This document shows, piece by piece, positions 38,796 to 58,600 of a DNA stretch of 64,000 bases. The notes below the pieces were generated by a model. That model saw nothing but the letters and a program-made list of their open reading frames with translations, was not told the DNA's origin and made no database searches. The stretch is from Meloidogyne chitwoodi. Its lineage: Eukaryota > Nematoda > Chromadorea > Rhabditida > Meloidogynidae. Location: NCBI GenBank assembly GCA_015183035.1, contig JACZZP010000013.1, positions 1,798,001 through 1,862,000 on the forward strand. Direction: 5' to 3'. The number at the start of each line of letters is the position of its first letter. Within the stretch, counting starts at the first letter, position 1. The translations under genes were made by a program, and so were the position numbers.

Positions 38796-39706
38796 TTAAC
38801 TTTTCTTTCCTCTCTTATTTTTAAGATTGAATTGATCGTCCCAATATGGCTGATGTCCCATACGTTGATGAGCATTATACGGAGGTCTTCCTAAATCCGG
38901 TTGTGGATATTTTTTAAATAAAGTGTTCATTTCTTTTAAAGAAATTTTGTCTGATAATTCTTTTATTTGACTTCCTTCAGATGAAATATGAAAGTTTTGT
39001 TGTCCTTCACTAATTCTTTTACGTTGTCCTTCCATATAAACAAAATTTTCAGTAACACAACGTTGTAAAGCTTCATTAAATTCTTTGCAATGCAAATCAT
39101 CATATTCCCACTTTTTTAAACAAGCAAATAAATTATGCATTTCATCCATACATTTTCTTTAAAAAAATTTTTTTAATATAGAAAATTTTAATCTTTTGTA
39201 AACATTCCAAATCTTTAAAATATTTCCCCTTCACCAACAGATTGTCAGAATTGCAAAATGTTCAGACAGTCTTATCAATAAAAAAATTAATACTTACAGG
39301 AAAAGGAAATAAAAATTTTCTTTGAAAAACGGGAATTCCCGATTCCTTCGAAAATACCGGGAAAAGGATCCTAGGGACTCGTTCAATTTTCTTGACTCTA
39401 ATTTATACCCTAATTTAATCCTTATTGGACTGTCTGAGCATTATGCATCTCCTCAACCATTTATAGGTAAAAAATTCAGAACGTTAACAAAAAATTTTAA
39501 ATTAATTTTCTAAAGTAAAAAAACAAAAACCTTTTAGGTCTCGGCCTTTCCGACGCATTAGGAATCAAATTCTTCCCTGCGAGAGGCTAAAAAATACAAA
39601 AATAAATAAAACAAAAATTAATTAAAAAAAAACAAACGATTAATTCCTTATAGTTATAAAATGGTGTCAAATTGTGTCGAGCAAATAAAGGAGATGAAGA
39701 ACGCAT
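38796..39706 (-). CDS. CHCHD1: Mitochondrial small ribosomal subunit protein mS37 (CHCHD1)
   Basis: Three exons (39706-39638, 39586-39531, 39156-38796) give 161 aa. The first two are easily missed. The join restores a twin CX9C motif, CMDEMHNLFAC and CKEFNEALQRC, the hallmark of CHCH proteins oxidised by the Mia40 pathway. The N-terminus MRSSSPLFARHNLTPFYNYK and the later block MNTLFKKYPQPDLGRPP match CHCHD1/mS37, a component of the mitochondrial 28S ribosome. The second intron (39157-39530) is long and carries a relict hAT-type MITE. Taking the ATG at 39149 as start would lose the first Cys and the conserved N-terminus, so 39706 is preferred. Confidence 0.87.
39320..39413. repeat. Relict copy of the 23977-24263 hAT-type MITE
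   Basis: GGGAATTCCCGATTCC, then GGGACTCGTTCAATTTTC and GACTCTAATTT repeat in order the right-hand part of the element at 23977-24263. It is truncated and diverged and lies inside an intron of the mS37 gene. Confidence 0.65.
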
Positions 39707-40683
39707 TTTATTTTAAAATAAAATAAAAAATTAAATTTTTTTAATTAAAAAAAAAAGTTTTTTTGTTTGCTAAAAACAATTTAAAAAAATTAATTAAAAA
39801 TAAATAAATTTTCCAATTAGTTTATGCCTTAAAAAAATATGTGAACAGAAAAAAATTGAAAGAGCAGTGATTATAAAAATGAAAGGAAAAAATAAAATAA
39901 TAATTTTAATATAAAAGTTGGATAAATAAGTTTCTTTAAATTTAATTAACAAAATATTGTAAGTAAGCCCAACGTCGCCTAACTTACCAGATAGACGGGA
40001 CAGCGTGTTTTCAACGCTCTATAGTCTAAATGATATCTTGTTGCTTTTAAACTTGGTAAAATAAACTTGAATTTATCCAATTTTTATATATTTTAAAAGA
40101 ATTGATTTATTACAATAACAAATATTTTTTTTAAATACAAAAAAATTTATATATTAACAATAGTATAATTAAATAATTTTTGAATAGTTTTGTTTTTTTT
40201 TTGAAATTTTTTGAAGCAAAAGAAGAAGCACAGCAACAAAAAATAACAATAAATATTTAAAATACAAATTTTGATATAATTAATAATTGACATAGAGAAT
40301 ATATAAATAAATAAAATAATTATTAAATTTTAGTTGAAGAAAAAAATAATATACATATATTTATTAGCCCCTAAAATTATTTTAATTAATTTTTTATTCA
40401 AAAATTTTTTTTTAATTTCTCCGCTAGTATACCAACTTATCTCAAATATTTTTATAAATATATAAAATTAAATTTTGTGGCTAATTAATATTTTCTTTTT
40501 TTTTCTTCAAATTCAATTTTTGGTTTTTAAATTTCCCTCTATAAAATTCATTCATAAATATATTTGTGTGACTAATAAAATAAGCTTATTATTACCTATG
40601 AAAATAAATATAAAAACTTTCTCTTTTCTTTTCTCTCTTTTAAATTAAAAAAATAAACTTTTTTGTTTTATTGCTCCGTTGAA
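39707..40683. other. AT-rich gap between KDM5 and mS37
   Basis: This stretch is almost wholly AT-rich spacer and includes the KDM5 3' flank. One GC-richer segment (about 39966-40045) has no box B and does not fold as a tRNA. It is unexplained. Confidence 0.5.
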
Positions 40684-47710
<7,027 letters not shown>

Positions 47711-48591
47711 AAATTAGCGCAAACTACTAAATTTTTAATTGAAGAAAAATTTGTAGTTGCGTATGAACTTGTAAAAAAAGAGTGGTGAAAAGTTTATGAA
47801 GAATTACTAAGAATTGCTATGGTTACGAAGCAAAATAAATTTTTAAATAAAAATAGTTTAAACTGAAAAATAGAAATTTCAAACGTTGCAAAAAAAATAA
47901 TAATTAATAAACTAATTGTAAGAAAACAATTCAATTTTTAATGTTAATTAAAACTTTTCTTTTTTTTAGCTAGACAAATCGATTTTGCACTGTAACACTC
48001 GAAACACAGTGTCTTTCGCTCCGATATTTAAAAAGAGACTGACACGCCCGACTAGGCGCAAGTAGTCTATAATTTCCTCCTTATCTCTAATTCTCTTTAT
48101 TTAGCATACTATTCTGCGTCTAGTTGGGTTGTACTCAAAAAGAGAAAATTAATTTGGTAAATTGAAGAAAATTTTCAAAACACCAACTAATTAAAAATAA
48201 TACAAAATAACAAACTGTTTTGATCTTGATCTAATCACATTATTTTTTGGAAGTTATTTGTAAATTAGAATCGGAAATATTTTCTTTTAAATTGATAAAA
48301 AGTCAAATCATGTAGCGTGATTTTTTTTTAATTTTGCAAGGCTTCATTAAATGCAAATTATCAGTTGTTTATACTTGACTAAATGTCGAAGAAAAATGAT
48401 GGAACTGAACGAGGACCTAAAATGTAAAACAATGTTTATTTGGCAAAAATCAGAAGAAAAATAAAAAAATATAAAAATGGGCCTAAAAAATAAGATAGGT
48501 TCAGAATTATTTAGTTGGCAAAAATCAGAAGAAAAATAAAAAAAATTAAAAAATTGAGATAGTTCTTAAGGTTAGACCATTGATTATTTTT
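47711..48591. other. Upstream region of KDM5
   Basis: This is AT-rich spacer. It contains a roughly 75-bp tandem duplication (GGCAAAAATCAGAAGAAAAA occurs near 48441 and 48519). A segment at 48245-48375 is repeated beyond the Merlin element at about 49143-49275. Confidence 0.6.
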
Positions 48592-49135
48592 GGTACTTTT
48601 CCGTTATGGCGGCAATTTCCGCAATTTTTTGTCCGCAATTTTTTTTCCTTTCTTTATTATATTGGAGGCATAAATTCAACAATTTTTCATTTTTCCAAAA
48701 AAAAAAGATTATATAAAGCTGAATAGGAAAACTGCCCAATAATATGATCATTGATACATTAATTCCCTATATATTTTTTCGAAATTACTCTTTCAACTTT
48801 TTAAAAATGAGTTATAATTACAAAAAATTAATTGTTGAAATTCCCGACGAGACTTATGCAGCAAAATTCCTCCAGAAAGTTGGAATTATTCACAATGAAC
48901 GCCTTTGTTGTTATGTGAAGATGCGTCCCATTTAAGAAAAAATCGTGAAAAGTTTATTCCTAAATGGAAAAGCATTTCATGCCGTTCACGTAAAGGAATT
49001 CGCTGTGACACCTGGCTTGATTCTTCAAAAACTCAACTCGATACAATTGTTGAATTTATGCCTCCAATATAATAAATAGAAAAAAAAGTTGCGGACAAAA
49101 AATTGCAGAAATTGCCGCCATAACGGAAAAGTACC
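48592..49135 (+). mobile_element. Merlin-type element carrying the N-terminal end of a transposase
   Basis: Terminal inverted repeats of about 50 bp start GGTACTTTTCCGTTATGGCG and have two or three mismatches. The perfect 8-bp duplication TTATTTTT lies at 48584-48591 and 49136-49143. The interior reads MSYNYKKLIVEIPDETYAAK then FLQKVGIIHNERLC. After a frameshift and a stop it continues CEDASHLRKNREKFIPKW, CRSRKGIRCDTWLDSS, which matches the N-terminal zinc-binding part of IS1595/Merlin transposases. The catalytic DDE part is missing. The first 16 bases of its terminal repeat match the 15476 element at all but one position, so both are the same superfamily but different lineages. Confidence 0.82.
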
Positions 49136-50040
49136 TTATTTTTCTGGAAGATTGTAAATTAGAATCATAAGGGATATTTAAACTGAGAAATTTGAGTCAC
49201 ACGACTTTAAACATGTGAGACTTTTTTTTAATTTTTCAAGCTTTAATTAAATGTAATTAAGTGTTTTTGACTCTTAATATAATAAAAAGCCTTAAAAAGA
49301 GGTATTAAATATTTATATCGAAATATATCGTTTTTAAATTTATTTATGATATAATAGCTCCAAAGAAAAAATATTGGTGGCTGTGAAGTTTTATTTTATT
49401 TTTTTAGAATCGATTAAAGTTTGTGGGCTGAATATTTTGTAATTTATATACAATTTAAGCCATATTTTGTTCTCAGATTCAAAAGAGAAAAAGAACATAT
49501 TCCCGTAGAAAAATTGACTTTTTAAAGCATTTTTCGGGCAATAAAAAAACCGTATTTTTCTAAAAGCAACAAGGCATTATTTTTGTTTTTTCAAGAACGA
49601 CAAAATTTTAAATTATCAAGAAAAATACGGTTTTCGATTTACATAGGCAGAGAATGAAGTAGCTGAATTTTTAAAGATTATAATGATTTGAATTTATTTT
49701 TAAATTTAAATATCAATTTAAAATTGAATACTTGTGGGTGGATTAAACAATTAAAAACAAAAAATTTTTTTTTAAAAACCAATTAGTTTACCAATTAATT
49801 TTAAAGATTTTATACATCATTTTATAAAATAAAGTATCATTTTACACACAAATATTCAATTAATTTTTTGGTTTTCAAATCATTTTTACCTATATATTAA
49901 TTAAATTTTGATATTTAAAAGAATTAGAGAAAAATTTCTCTCAAAAAATGGCTTAAAAATTAAATTTTAGATTCAAATTTTTGTACATCTTTTTTAATGG
50001 TAATAATACCATTAATTTTTATTCTTTCACACTTGTCACA
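49136..50040. other. Spacer between the Merlin element and the LC3 gene
   Basis: AT-rich spacer. A short inverted repeat (CCGTATTTTTCT near 49551, AGAAAAATACGG near 49619) could form a hairpin. No gene is seen. Confidence 0.5.
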
Positions 50041-50709
50041 TTATTCTTCCTTTTCAAAAGCATCTTCAAAACCAAAAGCTGGTTGACTAGCGTATACAAT
50101 GTAGAGAAAGCCGTCTACATCCTTTTCATCATCATAAAGCTGTCCAATCGTCTGTGACATTGAAAACACAGATTTGCCGTTAACAAGCCTAAATATTTAT
50201 TTTTTTATCTAAATAATTTTAAAAAATACAAGTAAAATGCTTGATCAGGATGAAGTTGCAACCTGCGACGAATAATTTGCATTACACCTCCAATTGTTAA
50301 ATGACTTGGCACCAAATATTTGCAATGACTTAGAAGCGGTAAAAAACCTTTATTTGGAAAATTAATTTAAAAAGTAAAAAAAATCATACGCTCTTTGCCA
50401 AAACGTTCAATTATCAAAGGCACCTAAAAGAACATTGTAACTTTATTTATAAAATTGAAAATTTTTCTCAATATTTAAAATTTAGAAAATAAAAAAATCA
50501 TTCCTAAATCTTCTCTACAACTAAAAAAGTTAAAATCTTTAAACCTTGTCATCATGTTGACGCAAAATGTCTTGCACCATTCTTTGTCTTTCAGCTAAAA
50601 TTGTTTAATAAACTTTTAAAATAATTTTTAAATTCATACGAAGGCCTTTTCGATCTTTAAAAGAAACGCTGCCATTAGTTAACACATCATTACTTGAAGA
50701 AGAATTCAT
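50041..50709 (-). CDS. lgg-2: Autophagy ubiquitin-like protein of the LC3 type (Atg8/LGG-2)
   Basis: Exons on the minus strand: 50709-50640, 50594-50545, 50423-50390, then two more ending at the TAA 50043-50041. The ubiquitin-like fold is clear: [55 protein letters not shown] and [20 protein letters not shown]. After ATG4 cleavage at this Gly the protein would be conjugated to phosphatidylethanolamine on autophagosomes. A 9-residue extension (FEDAFEKEE) follows the Gly and must be removed. IIRRRLQL and the Ser/Asn-rich N-terminus favour LC3/LGG-2 over GABARAP/LGG-1. Confidence 0.93.
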
Positions 50710-52147
50710 TTTTTAAAATAATTTTATTTTATTTAATCTAAAAATTAAATTAAATATAAAATAAAAAAAAAATAAATAGACGCGTTTTTATTGATAATAA
50801 AAATGATAAGTATGGAATTAAGTCAATTTATGGGGAAATTTTCAGAAATAAGTAAATTGGCTATTAAAGAAAGCGACCTTTTCCTCTACAACACAACTCC
50901 ACTCATTTTGTACCCATAAAAAATCATTAATTTCTAAAAATGACCAAAAGCAAAATTATATATAATAAACATGGGAAAAATAAAAGAAAATTATTTTAAA
51001 AAATGTCTGAAGAGCAAATATAACTAATAACGATGCAAAATTATACAAACGATTTTTCTCTTCATTAATTTTTAAACATTTAATTTATGCCTAAAATTAA
51101 TTTTCAATGAAAATTTGTTGTGTAATTATTGCAACTTTTTTATTCACCCTTATCTTTTTTTGTATTTCAATAGACATATAAATATATTTATATTGATTTC
51201 CTTAATATAATGATTTTAAAAAAATTCGCCCATCACTTCCCTTTTGATTATTCTGTTCTCCCTTTGTAAGAGGAAAAAGGGTATGTTTAATAACATTAAA
51301 CATGTGATTAATGAATGAAATTAATATGTCAAATTAGAAGTCCATTTTTTCTGCAGTTTAAAGCAAAATGGCCAAAAAAACTGTATACTATGTATTAAAA
51401 ATGGCTAAAAATAAATGAAAAAAATTTGGTCACGTTAAAGCAGTCACGTTTTGCAAAACATACATATTTTTTAGATATTATGAAAAATTACTATTTTTAG
51501 ATATTATGAAAATTTAATAGAGAAATATTTCATTTTGGTAACTTTTCAAATTGACTTTTTTACTTTGAATAAAATAGTGTTAAAAATGTCAATCTCTTTT
51601 AAAATGTAAAATCTGCAGACATATTCTGATTGATTGTGAGATAACTGTTTAGGTAACGCTTTACTAATACAGAAAATAAAAGAGCAAAAATAATTATTTG
51701 TTTTTTGTATTAAATTGTTTATTTAAATTTTACAAAAAATCGTGACGATTCCAATTTATTATTTTTCATTTCTTAATCGATCCGAACATTTTATTTTAAT
51801 TGAAAACTCTCGATATTAGCTATAAAAGAATATAAATATTTATTGAGATCTTTCGAACGCATAACTATTATTTGATTGATAAATAAAATGTTATGATAAT
51901 GGCCGGCTTTGAAACGTCCCTTACCATCCTTTTTCGTTAATGCCTAGTTGTCCAAATTTTTCTGTCTCTACTTCTCTCATAATCTTCACTCTCTCATTTA
52001 ATAAACGATCAAATATAATTATGTTAATAAGTCTTTTCTTTTTTATTTTTTGTTGATATCTTGTCTAATTTTACAATTCTATTTTTTTATATTTTAAAGG
52101 CTGCAGATAATTCTATTTTAATTAAATAAAACAAAACATCTAAACAC
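50710..52147. promoter_or_regulatory. Divergent intergenic region between LC3 and SAR1
   Basis: This 1.4-kb AT-rich gap separates divergently transcribed genes and should hold both promoters. I see no open frame, RNA gene or repeat. A TTTTAAAG about 50 bp before the SAR1 ATG could be a trans-splice acceptor. Confidence 0.45.
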
Positions 52148-52988
52148 ATGTCTTGGCTTTTTGACTGGTTTTCTGGAGTTCTCAATTACTTGGGCCTTAC
52201 AAAAAAGAGTGGAAAATTGGTATTTATTTAAATGTTTATTCTATAAAGTTTCGAGAATATTAAAGGTTTTATTTTATACATTAAAAGCTGCTAACAATAA
52301 GAAAAGGCAGTTTTTGTTTTATTTTCTTTTTAATAAATTTATTTTTTAAGCTACCTATTTTATAAATTTGATAAATTTAAAAAGGTATTTCTTGGCCTTG
52401 ATAATGCTGGAAAAACAACTTTACTTCACATGTTAAAAGATGACCGGATTGCACAGCATGTTCCAACACTTCATCCAACTTCAGAAGAATTATCACTTGG
52501 AGGAATTCGCTTCACAACTTTTGATTTGGGAGGACACGTTCAAGCACGCAGAGTGTGGAAAAGTTATTTTCCAGCATTGGATGCTATCGTTTTTCTTGTG
52601 GATGTTGCTGATTTGGAGCGGATTCAAGAGGCTAGGGAAGAGCTTTGGAGTTTAATGCAAGATGAGCAAGTATCTAGTGCCCCAATATTAGTGCTTGGAA
52701 ACAAAATTGACAAACCTAATGCACTTAGTGAGGACCAGCTTAAATATTATTTGGGAATTCAGCAATATTGCACAGGTTTTTGATTTTTTTAAATGTTTTT
52801 TTATGTTTTATTGCTTAAAAAACTTTTAAAATATTTGATTGAATATGAAAATTTAATATTTTAAAGGAAAAGGAAATGTATCTCGTGCCGATTTGGCAAC
52901 TCGACCTCTCGAAGTATTTATGTGTACGGTGCTCCGTCGTCAGGGTTATGGTGAAGGTTTTCGTTGGCTTTCCCAATACCTCGATTGA
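52148..52988 (+). CDS. SAR1: COPII small GTPase SAR1
   Basis: Three exons (52148-52219, 52385-52775, 52867-52988) give 194 aa, the usual SAR1 length. The N-terminal amphipathic helix [17 protein letters not shown], which bends ER membrane, replaces the myristoylated start of ARFs. GTPase motifs are [18 protein letters not shown] (switch I), DLGGH (with the SAR1-specific His), GNKIDK and the C-terminal [21 protein letters not shown]1-GTP recruits Sec23/24 to ER exit sites. TMEM115 follows 501 bp downstream on the same strand. Confidence 0.97.
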
Positions 52989-53489
52989 TGAATTATAAAC
53001 AAAAAAATGATGGAAAAACAACACAAAAAATTATTTTAAAATTAAAAAATATTGTCGCTGTCACTCATTGTTTTTTTATTACTTTATAAACCCCAAAAAT
53101 TGTGAGTAAACGCCTATCATATATTAGACAAATATGTGTGTATAATTTTCTAATATTATTATTTTTTTTCGATATCTTTGGTTAAAAACCAAAAAAAAAT
53201 TGAAAAAACAAAATTTTTCTGACCTTTTGGTAATTTTCACCAAAATAAAAACATCTCTTCTCTTTTTTATGTGCTCACTGTTGAAAAGTGGATGAAGCCT
53301 ATCATTTAAAAATAAATTTTATTACTCTATTTTTTGATATTTTTGATGTTAATTAATTCAAATTGAATTAACTAGAATAATATTTTTTTATTTTATTTAT
53401 TTTTTTAATTTTAAATTTTATTTTAAAAGATAGATGTGACTGACTTTTCTTTAAAATAATTTAAAAGTAAACTTATTTTTGATATAAAA

Positions 53490-55161
53490 ATGATGAATCT
53501 ACAAAATCAACTTGTACAAATTCGCTCTATTTTTGAAGCAAATTCGTTTTTCAAATATGTAGTACTTTTCCAATTAATTGGTTAATTTTATTACTTCTTT
53601 TATTTTTTTTAATTTTTAGGTTTTTTCGTTTCTTTATTCAAAATAATTTCGGATTTATTGGTTCTTGTGCCTAGTACTTTGTTATATCTTCATCTATGGC
53701 GATTGATTACAAATTTATTTGTAGAGAGAAATTTAATAGGTTTTTTATTTGTAATATTTTTTAATTTAAATTAATTTAGTGTTATTCTGGTCATCTTACT
53801 GCTTTTATCAATTTATTTTGTATATTCAACCAAATTGGTCTGTAAAAGAATCGCTCAAATATATTGTGATTGTTCAGGTTTTTAAATTAAAAAAAACAAT
53901 TTTGAGTTTTTCACATATTTTTTTTTGCGTTTAAAATTATTTTTTGAAAATTTTTAAAAATTCCTTTTATACTACTTCGCGTCTTTTATTTTATCTGGGC
54001 ATGTCGTTTATTTATATTAGCCAAAAGCTAGAAAAAGTAAGAAATAAGATCATTAATTTCCTACCAATCGATGTGGAGTTTCATGGCCTAGTGGATTAAG
54101 GCGCAGTCAAAACTTTATTTAAATTAATTTTTTTTTCAGTTTTTTTCTTCAATTTTACTTGTGATATTTTCTCTACTTTTATTTATTTCAACAAGTGTTG
54201 TTTATACTTTTTATAAAATTGAAATTTTTGGAAGCTGTGCCTTGGCAATGGCTGCATTAATTTCTCTTAAACAGGTTTTTTTTTAATTTTTAAAATTAAA
54301 TACTTTATTTTTAAAAAAGTATATACCTGACACAGTGCTTTTTACTACACCCTATGGTCGACTGAAAAATGGACATTTGCCTATTTTTTCGTTTTTTGTT
54401 TTTTCAATTTTTTGGATAATTGGACTTGTTAGAGGAACTGTTCTTTTTCAAATAATGTTTTTTTATTTAAAATAATTATATTTAATAATTATATTTTGAA
54501 GGTTATCTCTTCAAATTAGTTGGACATATTTACGTTTCTTTCAAGAAAGGGGTGGAATGGGTGAACAAATAATAGGTGATAGAAGTGAACACTTCTCTTG
54601 GGCAAGGTTTTTTCTTAATTATTATTTAATTTAAATAATAATATTTTTTCAGTCTTTTTCCACGAATTTTTCAACCTTTTGCCACTTTAATTGGCCGTTT
54701 TACCTTCCGTTCTCTTCATCGTTTTGGCCTGTTAAAAAGAGTAATAGGAAGAGAACATTTGGATATTATGGAAGAGAATACACTTCAAATGGAAGCATTG
54801 GAATGTGTTGAGGTTAGAAATGCGGGAACAGCTGTTATAGCACCAGAAGGTTGGGACTCAGAAAGAAAAAGGTTTTTTAAAATTGTTTTTTATTTTATTA
54901 AAAATTTATTTAAGACAAAAAGCTTTACGAATGTTAAATGAACGATTAATGGCTAATAATACAATTAATGTTGTTCCATTAAATGGAAATATCCAAAAGA
55001 TTCATGATTCTCCTTCAAGTCCACAATTGAGTAATGATTTTAGAGGAATTGTTGATGATTTAAGTCTTAATAAATTTACACAACAATTTTCAACAAATCC
55101 AACAGTTATTGGGAATGAAAATAATGAACAGATAGAAGACAGTTTGGATGAGAGGAGATAA
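53490..55161 (+). CDS. TMEM115: Golgi multi-pass membrane protein TMEM115
   Basis: This rhomboid-like (non-protease) Golgi membrane protein is implicated in retrograde Golgi-ER traffic. Exon 1 (53490-53580) joins in phase to FFVSLFKIISDLLVLVPSTL then LYLHLWRLITNLFVERNLI. Further membrane segments follow (LLVIFSLLLFISTSVVYTFY, ALAMAALISLK). Family blocks later are SWTYLRFFQERGGMGEQIIG, LFPRIFQPFATLIGRF and, in the cytosolic tail, KALRMLNERL. The tail is Ser/Asn-rich. Either of two adjacent ATGs (53490, 53493) could be used. An intron at about 53879-54139 holds half of a tRNA-like sequence. It is convergent with the SLC6 gene. Confidence 0.88.
54079..54113 (+). other. Partial tRNA-like sequence in a TMEM115 intron
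   Basis: CATGGCCTAGTGGATTAAGG is a good box A / D-arm start, but no box B follows. It is probably the truncated 5' part of a tRNA or tRNA-derived element. Confidence 0.4.
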
Positions 55162-55697
55162 TAAGTTTTGGTATTTTTTTAAAATAAAAGTCAAATTTTC
55201 TTTATTCAGATTTGGGGATTTTAGAATATATTTTTTAAATTCAAAGTTTAGATTTTTTGGGATTTTTTTTTTAATTAGAACCTCAAATTAAAGACTAAAA
55301 AGGAGGGCATATAAATTTAAAAAAAATTCTGTTCTTTTTGCCTCATTTTTAATTTTAAATCAAAGTACTTATATTTAAAAGCATAATATATTTTGTATAA
55401 TATTATTTAAATTAATATTAAAGGCAATATTTTCTTTTTAAGTGTTGAAATAAATTTTTTTAAAAAGGGGTCATCTGTCCAAACATTTTTTAAACTAAAT
55501 TATTTAATTTATACAGACATTTTTATTTAAAAAAATATTCAAAATTGTTTTATCTAAAAAAATATAAATTCTCTATATCAATTTATAAAAAAACTAAAAA
55601 ATAATAAAATAAAAAAAGAGAAAGGAATATATTTAAAAAATATTTTTTGAGGTTTTAGAGATCTTTTTTCTCTCTTTTTTGTTTAAAACTTTTATTT
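55162..55697. other. Convergent 3' spacer between TMEM115 and the SLC6 gene
   Basis: AT-rich spacer holding the two 3' UTRs. Nothing else is supported. Confidence 0.5.
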
Positions 55698-58600
55698 TTA
55701 TTCAAAAACATCACCATCATCATCACAAAGTCCATCAATAACAATAGGTTTTGTATGAATATCATTTAAATTATTTGAAGGGTTAATTAAATCAACATCT
55801 GGGCGAAATAATTTTTTAAATTTCTAAAAAAATAATTTAAATAAATTTATTCAAAAAAAACCTCAGAAACAGTTCCTTCAGTAACTATCCAAATATAAAT
55901 TGCATAAATGGGTATACAAAGCATTGAAGAAAGTGATAAAAACCAACCTTTTAATTAATTTTTAAAATAATTATTATTTTTAAATTAATAAAAAATAAAC
56001 CAAAAATATGTCCCCAAAGTGGATAATCATAGTTATATGCTGATATACGCAAAGGTTGATATTTGAACAAACCAAAGATCATTACACCCTAAAAATAATT
56101 AATTTAATTAATTTAAAATGTCTCCCTTTTTTCCAATTTTTTCCCCAATTAAGCCTTATTGTAAGTTCAAAAAAACTTTAAAAAAAATTGGACAGTTCCT
56201 CTTTTAATTAAGAATTCCAATATAAAAAAATAATAATTATTATTAATTAATTTACCATACAAACAGCAGGTGTAGTAAAAACCCAACAAAATTTCCACCA
56301 TTTACTTGGATAATAACCAATCATAGAATGTAAATGATCATACCAACGATCAATTCCTACACTCCAGGAAATTGCTATACATTCAAAGAAAAGAAGCCAA
56401 AGGAGTGCCCAACCAGAAGCAGCATAAAAATCAAATAATTGAAAAACATAAAAACCACCCTTTAAAAAAAATATTTTTTTTATTTTGAAAAAGTTTTCAA
56501 TTAATTGAAAACTCTTTGAAATAATTTTTAAATAAAATCCAAACCTCCGTAACAGTAGACAATCCGCAAATATAAGAAATAACACAAATAACCAAAACAA
56601 ATATTTCCCTGCCATAACGCCTTCCTCTAATTAAATGTGGAAATTCATCAATTATTGCAGTAAAAAATCCTTCCATTGTACAAAACTTTTAATTATATTA
56701 TTTAAATTCTTTAAAAAAATTTAAGAAAAAAACCTGTGAATCAACACCCAAAAAAAGGACCATACAAAAGAAAAGAATTGACCAAATATTTGTATATGGT
56801 AATTGAAGTATTCCTGAAGGATATGCTAAGAAAAGCAATCCTGGTCCAGATTGGGCTACTTCATCGACCGTTTTTCCTTGTTGATTTGCCATAAAACCAA
56901 TAAATGAGAAAATTACAAAGCCTGAAAATTAAATATTTATTAGTCTTTTTTCAATGTTAAATTTAAGGCCAGCTTTTGGTGCAGTGGTAAACGTTTCAGT
57001 TTTACGTAGTTGAGTCCTTGGTTCGAGTCCCAAGAACGGAAACAAATTTTTATATGAGGTATTTTGGCAAACTATTGAGTTTAAATAATTTTTAAATTTA
57101 GAAAATTAATTTTTTAATATTTTTAAACATTTAATTAACGTTAGGACTTTATTTAAAAAATTATTTATGACCTGCAAATACACTAGTTCCGCTATTTACA
57201 CAACAAACAGTTAATGCTTGTCTAAATATTTAAATAAAAATTAAAAGCTTTAAAAGAAAAATACTTGTAAACATTATTATGAAATTTATTATAAGAACCC
57301 AAAGCAACTAGAGCACCGAGACCAAGGCCATAAGAGAAAAAGACTTGAGTGACTGCATCTACCCAAACTTTGCTTTCAAAAAGTTTGGAAAAGTCTGGCT
57401 TTAAATAGAATCTAAAAATAAATTTAATATTAAAACAAAAAATTATTATTACTCACTCAAGGCCTAAACTGGCACCCTCTAGCGACAATCCACGAATTAA
57501 CAAACAAAAAAGCATCAAATAAGGGAAAGACGCGGTTAAATAAACAACCTTTTTTATCATAATAAATTCAAACTATAAATAATAATAATAACCTTTCCAG
57601 TCCATTTAACTCCCTTGAAAATACAAAAATAGCAAATCATCCAACATATCATTAAATATAAGGCCAAATCGTGCCGTAAAGAACCGACTTGTTCAATTCC
57701 GCTGCTTATACCCAATACACGACGACTTAAAAAAGATTAAAAATAAAAAAATTCTGAAAAAATATTTTCTCTATTTCTATGTAAAAAAATCTCTTATAAA
57801 TTAAAAAATAAAATATACTCCCAAAATTCCTTTACTGGAGAGTGTACGTTCATATCAGCTTCAGAGCAAATTGTAAAATTAATTTTAGGGCCAATAAAAA
57901 ATTGTTTTTTGTATTCATTTAAATGGTCTGCTGTTAAAATCTTTCAAAAAAATATTTTTAAATAAAAAAATAATTAAAATTCTATACTTTAACATTAAAA
58001 TATTCTGCAATTGAACGATTATTTTCACAGGTAACTGGATCATATTCTGATCGACAACGATAGGTATTCCATCTAAATTTAAATAAAACAATTAAACAAA
58101 TAATAAAAAATTTGTAACAAATATTTAAAATTAATAAAATAATACAGTACCCTTTAGTTATGTTTTAAACGGATAAAGGATTTAATTTCATTTAAAAAAC
58201 ATTTTGCCAAAACAGGCGTATTTTTAATTTATTAAATAAAAATAAATTATTTAAAAATATTTTTCTCTAAATTTTACGTGTTATTGCAAGTCCTCCAAGG
58301 AACGTTTGAGTCTAACCGTAGAGAATGAACTAAATAAGCCATAGCCCAGCTGAGCACCACAATATAATAAATGTTTAGCCTAATGTTTAAATTTAAAAAT
58401 TTAATTTTTCTTTTTTTTTTAAATTTTAACCAAAATGCCATAACAACAGCAGCAATTCCAACACCTTTAAATATTGGACAAATTTTAAACATTCCAAGAC
58501 CACCAACAGAAACTAATTGACCCCAAGAAGTTTCTAGAATAAAAAGAGGAACACCACAAAGTAAAATAGTTATTATATAAGGAATTAGAAAAGCTCCTCC

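Noticed and set aside
38796..39149. mS37/CHCHD1 as a single-exon 117-residue protein starting at 39149
   Set aside because: That start removes the first Cys of the twin CX9C motif. Two upstream exons join in phase and supply it together with a conserved N-terminus.
39966..40045. tRNA or structured RNA in the KDM5-mS37 gap
   Set aside because: The segment is GC-richer than its surroundings but lacks box A/B spacing and no cloverleaf could be drawn. Left as unexplained spacer.
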